DNA of 64,000 nucleotides. Origin: Glutamicibacter protophormiae (GTDB lineage: Bacteria > Actinomycetota > Actinomycetes > Actinomycetales > Micrococcaceae). The notes below the pieces were generated by a model. It saw only the letters and a list, made by a program, of their open reading frames with translations. It was not told where the DNA came from and did not search any database. The translations under genes were made by a program, and so were the position numbers. Positions 31,636 through 41,151 of the stretch are shown in pieces. The DNA lies in the NCBI RefSeq assembly GCF_014647495.1, contig NZ_BMPH01000001.1, positions 372,001 to 436,000 on the forward strand, read 5' to 3'. Within the stretch, counting starts at the first letter, position 1. Every line of letters starts with the position of its first letter.

Positions 31636-32973
31636 GTGAAGAGCGCCGTCGAAAACGTCAACCCGACCCGGGTTAAGCTGACCGTTGAAGTTCCTTACGA
31701 AGAGCTGAAGCCCCGCGTCGATGAGGCGTACAAGACTATCGCTCAGCAGATCCAGATCCCTGGCTTCCGCAAGGGCAAGGTCCCTTCCCGCCTGATCGAT
31801 CAGCGCGTTGGCCGCGGCTACGTGATCGAGACCGCTGTGAACGAGGGTCTGAACGAGTACTACCAGGCCGCCATGGTCGAGAACGAGCTCACCCCGCTGT
31901 CGCGCCCAGAGGTCGACATCACCGAGCTGCCTTCCATCGAGAAGGAAGGCGAGGGCCAGCTGGTCTTCACCCTGGAAGTTGACATCCGCCCGAACGTCGA
32001 GCTGCCTGACTACAAGGGCATCGAGGTTTCCGTCGAAGCCAAGGAAGTTTCCGACGAGGACATCGAGAAGGCCCTCGACGACCTGCGCGGCCGCTTCGGC
32101 ACCCTGAAGGACGTCGAAGCTCCAGCAGCTGCTGATTCGTTCGTCACCATCGACCTGACCGCTTCGGTCGAGGGCGAAGAGGTCGACTCGGCCCAGGGCC
32201 TGTCCTACCAGATCGGCTCGGGCAACATGCTCGAGGGCATGGACGAGGCCATCACCGGCCTGTCCGCTGGCGAAGACGCAACCTTCGAAACCGAGCTGGC
32301 TGGCGGCGAGTACGCCGGCAAGCCTGCCACCGTCAAGGTTGTCGTGACCGCAGTGAAGCAGCGCGAGCTGCCAGAGGCCAACGACGACTTCGCACAGCTG
32401 GCTTCCGAGTTCGACACCATCGTTGAACTGCGCGAAGACCTGGGCAAGTCCGCCGCCGAAGGCAAGATCGTCGAGCAGGGCGTCGAGGCCCGCGAGCTGG
32501 TCCTGGACAAGCTGCTGGAACTGGTCGAGGTTCCAGTGCCTGAATCGGTCATCAACGAGCAGATCGAGCAGCACTTCGATCAGCCGAACGCCGAGGACGA
32601 CCACGACACCGAAGAGCACCGCGCAGAAGTTCGCGAGAACACCGAGCGTGCCTTCAAGAACGAAATCATCCTGGACGCAGTGGCCAACGCCGAAGAGGTT
32701 GGCGTCGAGCAGTCCGAGCTGATCGACTACATCGTGCAGACCGCCGGCCAGTACGGCATGGAGCCAAACCAGTTCGCGCAGATGCTGGACGGCGCCGGCC
32801 AGGTTCCGATGCTGCTGGGCGAGGTACGCCGCCGCAAGGCCCTGGCAAAGGTCCTGGAGTACGCAAAGGTCACCGACTCCAACGGTGCCGCCGTGGACCT
32901 GAGCTCCTTCGTCAAGCCAGCTGGCGAAGACGAGGCAGTTGAGGCCGAGGCCGAGGCAACCGAAGCCAAGTAG
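31636..32973 (+). CDS. tig: Trigger factor
   Basis: A ribosome-bound chaperone and peptidyl-prolyl isomerase. It has 445 residues from GTG 31636, with AGGAG 9 bp upstream; upstream in-frame codons fall in the terminator. The N-terminal ribosome-binding domain carries the signature [13 protein letters not shown] (G-F-R-x-G-x-x-P) near residue 45. The FKBP domain (about 150-245) includes [18 protein letters not shown]. The C-terminal helical arms end in an acidic Ala/Glu tail. It lies upstream of clpP1-clpP2-clpX, the common bacterial order, with its own terminator. Confidence 0.97.
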   Translation: MKSAVENVNPTRVKLTVEVPYEELKPRVDEAYKTIAQQIQIPGFRKGKVPSRLIDQRVGRGYVIETAVNEGLNEYYQAAMVENELTPLSRPEVDITELPSIEKEGEGQLVFTLEVDIRPNVELPDYKGIEVSVEAKEVSDEDIEKALDDLRGRFGTLKDVEAPAAADSFVTIDLTASVEGEEVDSAQGLSYQIGSGNMLEGMDEAITGLSAGEDATFETELAGGEYAGKPATVKVVVTAVKQRELPEANDDFAQLASEFDTIVELREDLGKSAAEGKIVEQGVEARELVLDKLLELVEVPVPESVINEQIEQHFDQPNAEDDHDTEEHRAEVRENTERAFKNEIILDAVANAEEVGVEQSELIDYIVQTAGQYGMEPNQFAQMLDGAGQVPMLLGEVRRRKALAKVLEYAKVTDSNGAAVDLSSFVKPAGEDEAVEAEAEATEAK

Positions 32974-32991
32974 CCTTCACCCGAATCATTG

Positions 32992-33040
32992 ATGGCCGTC
33001 CGCCAGCATGTGCAAACACGCTGGTTGACGGCCATTTTTG
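32992..33040 (+). terminator. Terminator of tig
   Basis: ATGGCCGTC (32992-33000) pairs with GACGGCCAT (33027-33035), with an inner stem CCAGC/GCTGG, followed by TTTTTG. Confidence 0.92.
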
Positions 33041-33076
33041 TTCGCTTCCGGCGTGCAGCATGCGCCGTGAGCGAAA
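33040..33076 (+). promoter_or_regulatory. Two ClgR-like boxes upstream of clpP1P2
   Basis: Two CGC-N5-GCG elements lie at 33043-33053 (CGCTTCCGGCG) and 33063-33073 (CGCCGTGAGCG), with centres exactly 20 bp apart and forming a larger inverted repeat (TTCGCT...AGCGAA). ClgR of Corynebacterium, Streptomyces and Mycobacterium activates clpP genes through CGC-N5-GCG sites. A hairpin GGGGC/GCCCC (about 33078-33094) follows. No clgR gene is in the window. Confidence 0.62.
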
Positions 33077-33200
33077 CAGGGGCATGAAACGCCCCATCAA
33101 GGACTTGAAGTAAGTAATCTGCAAGTAAACCAGTTGCAGCTTTGGGATTCGGACTTTGGATTCCAGAATCTGATCTACACGTTTGGAAGAGGTAGAGAAC

Positions 33201-33821
33201 ATGTCAAATGATTCGCGCACTCCCGCCATGGCCACCGTTGACCCGGCCGGCCGTGAGGATTACATCTACAACCGCCTCCTCAAGGAGCGCATCATCTGGC
33301 TGGGCTCCGAGGTCCGCGACGACAATGCGAACGCCATCTGCTCGCAGCTGCTGCTGCTCTCCGCAGAGGACCCTGAGAAGGACATCTACCTGTACATCAA
33401 CTCGCCGGGCGGTTCGATCACCGCAGGCATGGCGATCTACGACACCATGCAGTACATCCCGAACGACGTGGTGACCGTGGCCACCGGCCTGGCAGCCTCC
33501 ATGGGGCAGTTCCTGCTGTCCTCCGGAACCCCGGGCAAGCGCTTCGCCACCCCGAATGCCCGCATCCTGATGCACCAGCCATCGGGCGGCATCGGCGGCA
33601 CGGCCTCGGACATCAAGATCCAGGCCGAGCTGATCATGCACATGAAGAAGGTCATGAGCGAGCTGACTGCCGAGCAGACCGGCCAGACCGTGGAGCAGAT
33701 CCTCATCGACAACCAGCGCGACAAGTGGTTCACCGCAGAAGACGGCCTGGCCTACGGCTTCTTCGACAAGATCGCCAAGCACGCCGGCTCCGTCACCGGT
33801 GGCGGCGGAGTCGAATCCTAA
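33201..33821 (+). CDS. clpP1: ATP-dependent Clp protease proteolytic subunit ClpP1
   Basis: A serine protease subunit of the Clp barrel, 206 residues from ATG 33201 ([15 protein letters not shown]). [19 protein letters not shown] holds the catalytic Ser (about residue 98) and [10 protein letters not shown] the catalytic His; [16 protein letters not shown] is the family core motif. A TTG in frame 18 bp earlier is not favoured. It is the first gene of clpP1-clpP2, a pair that forms a mixed ClpP1P2 tetradecamer in actinobacteria. Two ClgR-like boxes lie about 130 bp upstream. Confidence 0.96.
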   Translation: MSNDSRTPAMATVDPAGREDYIYNRLLKERIIWLGSEVRDDNANAICSQLLLLSAEDPEKDIYLYINSPGGSITAGMAIYDTMQYIPNDVVTVATGLAASMGQFLLSSGTPGKRFATPNARILMHQPSGGIGGTASDIKIQAELIMHMKKVMSELTAEQTGQTVEQILIDNQRDKWFTAEDGLAYGFFDKIAKHAGSVTGGGGVES

Positions 33822-33871
33822 GCGCCGCACCCACCTGCTTGAATCACACAGATTTGTCCTAGGAGAACACC

Positions 33872-34531
33872 ATGCACTTCAATCCTGAAGCCACCAGCGG
33901 CCAGATGCCTTCGGCCCGCTACATCCTGCCGCAGTTCGAGGAGCGTACCCCGTACGGCTTCAAACGCCAGGACCCTTACGCCAAGCTGTTCGAAGACCGC
34001 ATCATCTTCCTCGGCGCCCAGGTCGATGACGCCTCCGCGGATGACGTGATGGCCCAGCTGCTCGTCCTGGAATCGATGGACCCGGAGCGCGATGTCACCT
34101 TGTACATCAACTCCCCGGGCGGTTCGTTCACCGCGATGACCGCGATCTACGACACCATCCAGTTCATCCGCCCAGAGGTGCAGACCGTATGCCTCGGCCA
34201 GGCCGCCTCGGCCGCGGCCGTGCTGCTGGCCGCCGGCACCCCCGGCAAGCGCCTGGCGCTGCCGAACGCCCGCGTGCTCATCCACCAGCCTGCCATGGGC
34301 GGGGGCGAACGAGGCACCGCGACGGACCTGCAGATCCAGGCCGAAGAGGTCATGCGCATGCGCGCCTGGCTGGAGACCACCATCGCAGCGCATTCGGGCC
34401 AGACCGTGGAGAAGGTTCGCGACGACGTCGAGCGCGACCTGTTCATGACGGCAGCCGAGGCGAAGGAATACGGCATCGTGGACGAGGTCCTGACCCCGCG
34501 CAAGATCAACCGCGCGGTGCTGGGGCACTAG
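33872..34531 (+). CDS. clpP2: ATP-dependent Clp protease proteolytic subunit ClpP2
   Basis: The second ClpP subunit, 219 residues. AASAAAVLLAAGTPGKRL carries the catalytic Ser and VLIHQPAMGGGERG the His; the substitution of QPAMGG for QPSGG marks the ClpP2 type. The N-terminus (about 20 residues) is probably processed. AGGAG lies 7 bp before ATG 33872, 50 bp after clpP1, so the two are one operon. A long branched hairpin follows. Confidence 0.96.
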   Translation: MHFNPEATSGQMPSARYILPQFEERTPYGFKRQDPYAKLFEDRIIFLGAQVDDASADDVMAQLLVLESMDPERDVTLYINSPGGSFTAMTAIYDTIQFIRPEVQTVCLGQAASAAAVLLAAGTPGKRLALPNARVLIHQPAMGGGERGTATDLQIQAEEVMRMRAWLETTIAAHSGQTVEKVRDDVERDLFMTAAEAKEYGIVDEVLTPRKINRAVLGH

Positions 34532-34559
34532 ACCGATCCGGGAATAATTGCTGAATACT

Positions 34560-34617
34560 GGCGGTTTACCTGAAATGTGGCTTTCGGTTGAAAGTGACTC
34601 ATGACGGGTAAGCCGCC
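34560..34617 (+). terminator. Branched hairpin after clpP2
   Basis: GGCGGTTTACC (34560-34570) pairs with GGTAAGCCGCC (34607-34617), one G-T pair, enclosing a second stem CTTTC/GAAAG (34581-34594). TTGTTCAGCTATTTT follows. It may end the clpP operon or act in the clpX leader. Confidence 0.55.
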
Positions 34618-34697
34618 TTGTTCAGCTATTTTGGGGACTACCTGGCCTAGAATTGGGTAAGTCCACAGCTACTGAAGGCAAATGGGAGAATGGTGCG

Positions 34698-35990
34698 ATG
34701 GGACGTATGAGCGAGGGCTCGGACCTGCTGAAGTGCTCTTTCTGCGGAAAGAGCCAAAAACAGGTTAAGAAGCTGATTGCCGGCCACGGCGTCTACATCT
34801 GCACCGAGTGCATTGAGCTGTGCAATGAGATCATTGCCGAGGAATTTGCCGAAGAGCAAGTCAATGAGGAATTCTCGCTGCCCAAGCCGCGTGAGATCTT
34901 CGATTCCCTGCAGGAATACGTGATCGGCCAGGAGAACGCCAAGCGCGCCCTGTCCGTCGCCGTGTACAACCACTACAAGCGCATCCACGGCAACCAGGAA
35001 CACGCACCGGTTGCCGCCCTGACCAATGACGACCCGCTCGGCGACGTCGAGGTGTCGAAGTCCAACATCATGCTCATCGGCCCCACCGGCTGCGGCAAGA
35101 CCTACCTCGCCCAGTCGCTGGCCAAGAAGCTGAACGTGCCCTTCGCCGTCGCCGACGCCACCAGCCTGACCGAAGCCGGATATGTCGGCGAGGACGTCGA
35201 GAACATCCTGCTCAAGCTCATCCAGGCCGCGGACTACGACGTGAAGAAGGCCGAAACCGGGATCATTTACATTGATGAAATCGACAAGATCTCGCGCAAG
35301 AGCGAGAACCCGTCGATCACCCGCGATGTCTCCGGCGAAGGCGTGCAGCAGGCGCTGCTGAAAATCCTGGAGGGCACCGTCGCAGCGGTCCCGCCGCAGG
35401 GCGGACGCAAGCACCCGCACCAGGACTTCCTGCAGCTGGACACCACCAACATCCTGTTCATCGTCGCCGGCGCCTTCGCCGGCTTGGAAGAGATCATCTC
35501 CTCCCGCGCCGGCCGCAAGGGCATCGGCTTCGGCGCCCCGTTGACCGCGCTGAAGTCCGAGGTTGCCTCGTACTCCGACGTGCGCCCGGAAGACCTGCTG
35601 AAGTTCGGCCTGATTCCCGAGTTCATCGGACGGCTGCCGGTGATCACCACCGTGGAGCACCTGGACCGCGATGCGCTGGTGCGTGTGCTGACCGAGCCGC
35701 GCAACGCGCTGGTCAAGCAGTACCAGAAGATGTTCCAGATGGACGGCGTGCAGCTGAGCTTCGAGCAGCCGGCGCTGGACGCCATCGCCGAGTTGGCCAT
35801 TGAACGCGAAACCGGCGCCCGCGGCCTGCGCGCCATCCTGGAAGAAACCCTGGCCGGCATCATGTTCGAGCTGCCAAGCCGTGAGGATGTCGCCGAGGTT
35901 GTCGTGACCCGGGAAACCGTCATGGACGGCGCCGAACCGACCCTGCTGTCGCACGCAGTGGTGGCCAAGCGGAACAAGAAGTCCGCATAG
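34698..35990 (+). CDS. clpX: ATP-dependent Clp protease ATP-binding subunit ClpX
   Basis: The AAA+ unfoldase that feeds ClpP1P2. It has 430 residues from ATG 34698 ([19 protein letters not shown]), with GGGAGAA 7 bp upstream. The N-terminal zinc finger is CSFCGK...[10 protein letters not shown]. Walker A is [12 protein letters not shown] (about 125), Walker [12 protein letters not shown], and [15 protein letters not shown]-type pore-loop region reads [16 protein letters not shown]. Sensor 2 is [13 protein letters not shown]. Likely -10 TAGAAT lies at 34648-34653, so it has its own promoter behind the clpP2 hairpin. Confidence 0.97.
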   Translation: MGRMSEGSDLLKCSFCGKSQKQVKKLIAGHGVYICTECIELCNEIIAEEFAEEQVNEEFSLPKPREIFDSLQEYVIGQENAKRALSVAVYNHYKRIHGNQEHAPVAALTNDDPLGDVEVSKSNIMLIGPTGCGKTYLAQSLAKKLNVPFAVADATSLTEAGYVGEDVENILLKLIQAADYDVKKAETGIIYIDEIDKISRKSENPSITRDVSGEGVQQALLKILEGTVAAVPPQGGRKHPHQDFLQLDTTNILFIVAGAFAGLEEIISSRAGRKGIGFGAPLTALKSEVASYSDVRPEDLLKFGLIPEFIGRLPVITTVEHLDRDALVRVLTEPRNALVKQYQKMFQMDGVQLSFEQPALDAIAELAIERETGARGLRAILEETLAGIMFELPSREDVAEVVVTRETVMDGAEPTLLSHAVVAKRNKKSA

Positions 35991-36049
35991 TTCAGCTCAT
36001 CATCAGCCTGCCGGGTTCCGGCGGGAGACCCTAGGAAAGTTGGTAGTTC

Positions 36050-36658
36050 ATGGCTTCGCGTCAGCATGTCGATTTCTGGTTTGACCCTATTTGCCCGTTC
36101 GCCTGGGCGACGAGCCGCTGGATCAAGGAAGTCGAGAAGGTCCGCGATATCGAGGTTTCCTGGAACGTCATGAGCCTGTCGGTGCTGAACGAAGGCCGCG
36201 ACCTGCCCGCCGACTACCGTGCGAAGATGGACGATTCCTGGGGCCCGGTCCGGGTCATCATCAAGGCGGCGCAGGACCACGGCGACCAGGTCAAGGACCA
36301 GCTCTACACCGCCATGGGGGAGCTTTTCCACCAGGAGAAGCTGACCGACCGCGACGAAGTGATCGAGAAGGCGCTGCAGAAGACCGGACTGCCGGCCGAG
36401 CTCGCCGCCGCGGCCCACACCGACGCGAACGACGACGCGCTGCGCGCAAGCCATGACGTCGGCATCGGCAAGGTCGGCCAGGACGTCGGAACCCCGATCG
36501 TCGCAGTCGACGGGGTGGCCTTCTTCGGACCGGTGATCACCCGCATCCCCAAGGGCGAAGAAGCAGGCAAGATGTTCGACGCCGCAGCCGCGCTGGCAGC
36601 CTTCCCGCACTTCTTCGAGCTCAAGCGCTCGCGCACCGAAAGCCCGGAATTCGACTAG
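36050..36658 (+). CDS. DsbA-family protein, Rv2466c-like mycothiol-dependent reductase
   Basis: A 202-residue thioredoxin-fold protein. [19 protein letters not shown] at the N-terminus matches the Rv2466c family, whose CPWC pair works with mycothiol. Here the second Cys is replaced (CPFA), leaving one redox Cys, which suggests a monothiol mechanism. [17 protein letters not shown] carries the cis-Pro loop. The start is ATG 36050. It lies 59 bp after clpX and is followed by a strong terminator; it could be co-transcribed with clpX. Confidence 0.85.
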   Translation: MASRQHVDFWFDPICPFAWATSRWIKEVEKVRDIEVSWNVMSLSVLNEGRDLPADYRAKMDDSWGPVRVIIKAAQDHGDQVKDQLYTAMGELFHQEKLTDRDEVIEKALQKTGLPAELAAAAHTDANDDALRASHDVGIGKVGQDVGTPIVAVDGVAFFGPVITRIPKGEEAGKMFDAAAALAAFPHFFELKRSRTESPEFD

Positions 36659-36669
36659 TCAGTTCGCCG

Positions 36670-36710
36670 CCACAGGGACGTTCCGCTCCGGAACGTCCCT
36701 GTGGTGTTTT
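36670..36710 (+). terminator. Terminator of the Rv2466c-like gene
   Basis: A perfect 16-bp stem (36670-36685 with 36689-36704), 3-nt loop, followed by TGTTTT. Confidence 0.93.
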
Positions 36711-36815
36711 AAGCCGCAGGCGCACCAAGCACATGGGGACGGCCCGTCCGGCGAGCATCGGCGATTGCTAAGCTGTAGCCAGGGCCAATTCGATGGCCCC
36801 CAGGAAGGATAAACC

Positions 36816-37781
36816 GTGCCTGCAACGATTTCCCGCTGGCGGTCCATCACCGCGAGCGTATTCTTGATCATCGGCCTGGTCCTCGCCCCGGTCTCCATCA
36901 CTGGCTTGTGGGCGACGAAGCATGTGACGAACACCGAGGGCTTCACCCAGACGCTCGCGCCGCTGGCCAAGAACCCGCAGCTGCAGGAAGAGCTCTCCGG
37001 GCAGATCTCCCAGGCCATCTCCAACCAGCTGCAGCTTGAAGAGCGCATCAATTCGCTGACCGGCGACGGGTTCGTCTCGAGCCTGGTGCCCAGCGGGCAG
37101 ATCGCCGATAAAGTGGACGGCATCGTCAACGGCGCGGTGCACAACCTGGTGCAGTCCAACCAGTTCGCCTCGTTGTGGGAATCCACCCTGCGCGCCAGCC
37201 ACGCGAAAACCGTCGCCATTCTCTCCGGCAACAGCTCCACCGTCTCCCTGGACGACGCCGGAGCCCTGACCTTCCAACTCAGCAACGTGCTCGGGGAGGT
37301 CGTGAACTCCCTTACCGCCCTGGGCATCCCCGGTCTCGGCGCGCTGACGAACCTCGAATGGGACGTGCAGATCATCCAGAGCGACGCGCTGCCCGCCGTG
37401 CAGCAGGCGTACACGCTCATTGAAACCTACGGGCCATGGCTGGTGTACGTGGCCGCGGGCTTGCTGGTGGCCACGGTCATCCTGAATCCGCGTTATGTGA
37501 CGCGCTCGCTGATCGGCCTGGGCCTGGTGACCGGGCTCAGCGCGCTGGCCATCGCCACCCTGGCGGCCGACTACGCGGGGGAGCACCTGTTCGCGAATCT
37601 GGACCCTGCGGTAGCCGACCTGATCTACCACCAAGCCACCGGATCGCTGACCGGGACCCTGACGACGGTTGCAGTGGTTGCGGCCATCCTGGGCGCTGCC
37701 TCCTGGCCGATTTCCAGCATCCTGCGCCGGCGGCAGGGGACCGGGCGCGAACAGGTCGGCCGGCCCCTCATCGAGCAGTAG
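36816..37781 (+). CDS. Hypothetical membrane protein with large extracytoplasmic domain
   Basis: A 321-residue protein of no assigned function. One helix at residues 10-32 (TASVFLIIGLVLAPVSITGLW) is followed by about 170 polar residues predicted outside the membrane (VTNTEGFTQTLAPLAKNPQLQ, SGQISQAISNQLQLEER), then three helices between about 205 and 305 and a basic tail. This layout, with an N-terminal WATKHVTNTEGF-like motif, recurs in actinobacterial integral membrane proteins of unknown role. The start is GTG 36816 with AGGA upstream. It stands alone between two terminators. Confidence 0.8.
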   Translation: MPATISRWRSITASVFLIIGLVLAPVSITGLWATKHVTNTEGFTQTLAPLAKNPQLQEELSGQISQAISNQLQLEERINSLTGDGFVSSLVPSGQIADKVDGIVNGAVHNLVQSNQFASLWESTLRASHAKTVAILSGNSSTVSLDDAGALTFQLSNVLGEVVNSLTALGIPGLGALTNLEWDVQIIQSDALPAVQQAYTLIETYGPWLVYVAAGLLVATVILNPRYVTRSLIGLGLVTGLSALAIATLAADYAGEHLFANLDPAVADLIYHQATGSLTGTLTTVAVVAAILGAASWPISSILRRRQGTGREQVGRPLIEQ

Positions 37782-37791
37782 CCTCGGCATA

Positions 37792-37843
37792 GCGAAACGG
37801 CGGGCCGCCGGGAAAACTCATTCCCGGCGGCCCGCCGTTTCGC
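37792..37843. terminator. Bidirectional terminator before valS
   Basis: A perfect 23-bp stem (37792-37814 with 37821-37843) with loop AACTCA, between the convergent membrane-protein and valS genes. It is the longest perfect hairpin in the window. Confidence 0.93.
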
Positions 37844-37850
37844 GTTCGGA

Positions 37851-40469
37851 CTAGGCTTCTTCGACCGGTGCCAACTCCACGTTGGCCACGGTCAATTCAC
37901 CTTCGGCTTCCACGAGGGTCAGCTCGCGGGCGTTGGCCGCGGACTTGAGATCCTCGAAGCCGGCCCGCAGCTGCGCGATCTGGGCGGCCGGCGCATGGAT
38001 TTCGCCGGACAGCACCTCGGTGCGCTGCTTGACCTTTGCGTCGGACTTGGCCTTGCGAATGCCGGACAGTGCGGTGCCCACCAGCGGCAGCACCTCTGCG
38101 TCCGCATCGGCGATCGCCGCGGCCAGGTGGCCGGTGGTCGGCCACTTCGCCTGGTGCACCGAACCGGCGCGCCACCAGCCCCAGACCTCTTCGGTCGCGA
38201 AGGGCAGGAACGGAGCGAACAGGCGGAGCACCGAATCCAGGGTGGTGGCCAAGGTGGCCAGCACGCTGGCCTGCTCGGCTTCGCCGTGTCCGCCGTAGGC
38301 GCGGTCCTTGACCAGTTCCACGTAGTCGTCGGTGAACGACCAGAAGAAGGATTCGGTGATGTCCAGGGCGCGGGCGTAGTCGTAGTTCTCGAACGCGCGC
38401 TGGGCGTCGCCGATGACCGTGGACAGGCGGGTCAGCAGCGAGTGGTCCAGGCCGTTGGTCACCACGGAGGCGTCGTCGGTGAGCACGTTCGCCTCGGTGG
38501 CGCCCAGGTTCAACACGAACTTCGACGCGTTCAGGATCTTGATGGCCAGGCGTCGGCCGATCTTCATCTGGTTGATCTCGTAGGCGGTGTCCGCGCCGAG
38601 CTTGGCGCTGGCGGCCCAGTAGCGCACCGCGTCCGCGCCGAACTTGTCCAGCACGTCGTTCGGGACCACCACGTTGCCCTTGGACTTGGACATCTTCTTG
38701 CGGTCAGGGTCCAGGATCCATCCGGAGATCGCGGCGTGCTTCCACGGGGCGTTGCCGTGCAGCGCATCGGCGCGGACCGCGGTGGAGAACAGCCAGGTGC
38801 GGATGATGTCGTGGCCCTGCGGGCGCAGGTCGAACGGGTAGACCTTCGAGAAGAACTCGTCGTCGCGGCCCCAACGGCCCACGATCTGCGGGGTCAGCGA
38901 GCTGGTGGCCCAGGTGTCCAGCACGTCGGCGTCGCCGATGAAGCCGTTGGCTTCGCCGCGCTGGTCCTCGGTGTAGCCAGCCGGGGCGTCGGCGGCCGGG
39001 TCGACCGGCAGCTGCGAGATCTCAGGCAGGATCGGGGCGTCGTAGTTCGGCTCGCCGTGCTCGTCGACCTGGTACCAGACCGGCACCGGCACGCCGAAGA
39101 AGCGCTGGCGGGACACCAGCCAGTCGCCGTTCAGGCCCGAGACCCAGTTCTCGTAGCGCGAACGCATAAAGGACGGGTGGAAGTCGATCTGCTGGCCGCG
39201 TTCGATCATGCGGGCGCGGCGCTCCTCGTCGCGGCCGCCGTTGCGGATGTACCACTGGCGGGAGGTGACGATTTCCAGGGGCTTGTCGCCCTTTTCGAAG
39301 AAGTTCACCGGGCGGGAGATCTTCTTCGGCTCGCCGTCCAGCAAGCCGGCCTCGGTGAGCAGCTCCACCATGGTCTCCTTGGCGGAGAACGAGGTCTTGC
39401 CGGCAATCTTGGCGTAGACCTCCTTGCCCTCCTCGGAGGTGATCCACTCCGGGGACTCGGCCAGGATGCGGCCGTCGCGGCCGATGATCGGGCGGGTCGG
39501 CAGCTGCAGTTCGCGCCACCAGGTCACGTCGGTCAAGTCGCCGAAGGTGCAGACCATCGCGATGCCCGAGCCCTTGTCGGCCTGGGCCAGCGGGTGCGGG
39601 TAGACGGTGACCGGAACGCCGAACAGCGGCGAGGTCACGGTCTTGCCGAACAGGTGCTGGTAGCGCTCGTCATCCGGGTGCGCGACCAGGCCGGCGCAGG
39701 CCGCCAGCAGCTCGGGACGGGTGGTCTCGATGAAGACCTGCTCGCCGGACTCGGTGGCGAAGCCGTAGCGGTAGTACGCGCCGGGCATTTCGCGGTCCTC
39801 GAGTTCGGCCTGGGCCACGGCGGTGCGGAAGGTGACGTCCCACAGGGTGGGGGCCTCGGCCATGTAGGCATCGCCCCTGGCCAGATTCTCCAGGAAGCCG
39901 CGCTGCGACACCGCACGCGAATTGTCATCGATGGTGCGGTAGGTCATGCGCCAGTCCACGGACAGGCCCAGGGCGGAGAACAGCTGCTCGAAGACCTGCT
40001 CGTCCTCGACAGCCAGCTCTTCGCAGATCTCGATGAAGTTCTTGCGGCCGATGACGTCCCAGTCGCGCTGGTTCTTGGCCGGCTTCTCCGGCGGGCGGTA
40101 GCCCTCGATGTACGGCTTGGTCGGGTCGCAGCGGACGCCGAAGTAGTTCTGCACGCGGCGCTCGGTCGGCAAGCCGTTGTCGTCCCAACCCATGGGGTAG
40201 AACACGTTCTTGCCGTTCATGCGCTGGTAGCGGGCCAGCACGTCGGTCTGCGTGTAGGAGAACATGTGTCCTACGTGCAGCGAACCGGACGCGGTAGGCG
40301 GGGGAGTGTCGATGGAGTAGACGGCCTCGCGGGTCGTGTCCTCGTTGAAGTGATAGGTGCCCTCGGTGCGCCACCGGGACGAGAGACGTTCCTCCAAGCC
40401 TTCCAAAGCGGGCTTGTCAGGAACGGAAACCGTTGCGGGCGCGTCTGTGCCCAAGTTTTCTTCTGCCAT
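37851..40469 (-). CDS. valS: Valyl-tRNA synthetase
   Basis: A class I aminoacyl-tRNA synthetase that charges tRNA-Val. It has 872 residues. The HIGH motif is SGSLHVGHMFSY (about residue 65), PMGWDDNGLPTERRVQ and the editing domain (FIETTRPELLAACAGLVAHP) follow, and KMSKSKGNVV is near residue 590. Unlike many ValRS proteins it lacks a long C-terminal coiled coil, ending about 260 residues after KMSKS. The start is ATG 40469. It is transcribed alone and diverges from a methyltransferase gene. Confidence 0.95.
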   Translation of the reverse strand: MAEENLGTDAPATVSVPDKPALEGLEERLSSRWRTEGTYHFNEDTTREAVYSIDTPPPTASGSLHVGHMFSYTQTDVLARYQRMNGKNVFYPMGWDDNGLPTERRVQNYFGVRCDPTKPYIEGYRPPEKPAKNQRDWDVIGRKNFIEICEELAVEDEQVFEQLFSALGLSVDWRMTYRTIDDNSRAVSQRGFLENLARGDAYMAEAPTLWDVTFRTAVAQAELEDREMPGAYYRYGFATESGEQVFIETTRPELLAACAGLVAHPDDERYQHLFGKTVTSPLFGVPVTVYPHPLAQADKGSGIAMVCTFGDLTDVTWWRELQLPTRPIIGRDGRILAESPEWITSEEGKEVYAKIAGKTSFSAKETMVELLTEAGLLDGEPKKISRPVNFFEKGDKPLEIVTSRQWYIRNGGRDEERRARMIERGQQIDFHPSFMRSRYENWVSGLNGDWLVSRQRFFGVPVPVWYQVDEHGEPNYDAPILPEISQLPVDPAADAPAGYTEDQRGEANGFIGDADVLDTWATSSLTPQIVGRWGRDDEFFSKVYPFDLRPQGHDIIRTWLFSTAVRADALHGNAPWKHAAISGWILDPDRKKMSKSKGNVVVPNDVLDKFGADAVRYWAASAKLGADTAYEINQMKIGRRLAIKILNASKFVLNLGATEANVLTDDASVVTNGLDHSLLTRLSTVIGDAQRAFENYDYARALDITESFFWSFTDDYVELVKDRAYGGHGEAEQASVLATLATTLDSVLRLFAPFLPFATEEVWGWWRAGSVHQAKWPTTGHLAAAIADADAEVLPLVGTALSGIRKAKSDAKVKQRTEVLSGEIHAPAAQIAQLRAGFEDLKSAANARELTLVEAEGELTVANVELAPVEEA

Positions 40470-40598
40470 GGGTTCATTCTTTCATGTTTTATCCGGCGCG
40501 CGGTCATCCGTGTCAATGGTTTGCCCCACGTCGGCCCGGTGCGCCGGCACGGCCGCCAGCCATAGGCAGCGGGCCGTGCGGGGCGTACCATCGGTTCC

Positions 40599-41108
40599 AT
40601 GAACGAGCATCGCGCCCCCAAGATCCCGCCGCCGGTGGTTGTCGCGGCGGCACTGTCGGCCCAGCGCCTGCTGGCCGGAGACCGCCGCGGAGGCATGGCG
40701 TGCAAGACGGCCGGCGGCGTGCTGCTGGCCGCCAGCGCGGGCCTCTCGACGTGGGCCGACCTCGCGTTCGGCGCCGCCAAGACCTCCATCAACCCCCTGC
40801 GCCCCGAGCGGAGCAGCACGCTGGTGGTTACGGGCGCGAACGCGGTCAGCCGCAATCCCATGTACCTGGGCATGGTCGGCGCGGCGACGGCCCATGCGCT
40901 GTGGCGCGGATCCTTTCGTGCGTTGCTGCCGGTCGCCGGACTCGTCCTGTGGCTGGACAGGCTGCAGATTCCCGCCGAAGAGGAAGCGCTGCAGGCGACG
41001 TTCGGCCAAGCCTACGAAGACTACAAGGAGCGCGTGCCGCGGTGGATCCAGCTGCCCTCCACCCTGATCTGGCTGGCCAGCCGCGACCGCCTGCGCGCCG
41101 CGGACTGA
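40599..41108 (+). CDS. Isoprenylcysteine carboxyl methyltransferase family protein
   Basis: A 169-residue membrane methyltransferase-like protein of the ICMT/PEMT group. The C-terminal signature is clear: GANAVSRNPMYLGMVGAAT binds SAM, and EEEALQATFGQAYEDYKERVPRW closes the domain. Two to four helices are seen. The substrate is unknown in bacteria. It is divergent from valS and followed after 43 bp by a gamma-glutamylcyclotransferase-like gene. Confidence 0.85.
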   Translation: MNEHRAPKIPPPVVVAAALSAQRLLAGDRRGGMACKTAGGVLLAASAGLSTWADLAFGAAKTSINPLRPERSSTLVVTGANAVSRNPMYLGMVGAATAHALWRGSFRALLPVAGLVLWLDRLQIPAEEEALQATFGQAYEDYKERVPRWIQLPSTLIWLASRDRLRAAD

Positions 41109-41151
41109 ATCCGCCCGCCGTCGGGCGCCGCAAGAACCTATGATGTGGGGT

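Noticed and set aside
37995-40565. An 856-residue open frame opposite valS
   Set aside because: Same reason: the minus strand encodes a complete ValRS with HIGH and KMSKS motifs.
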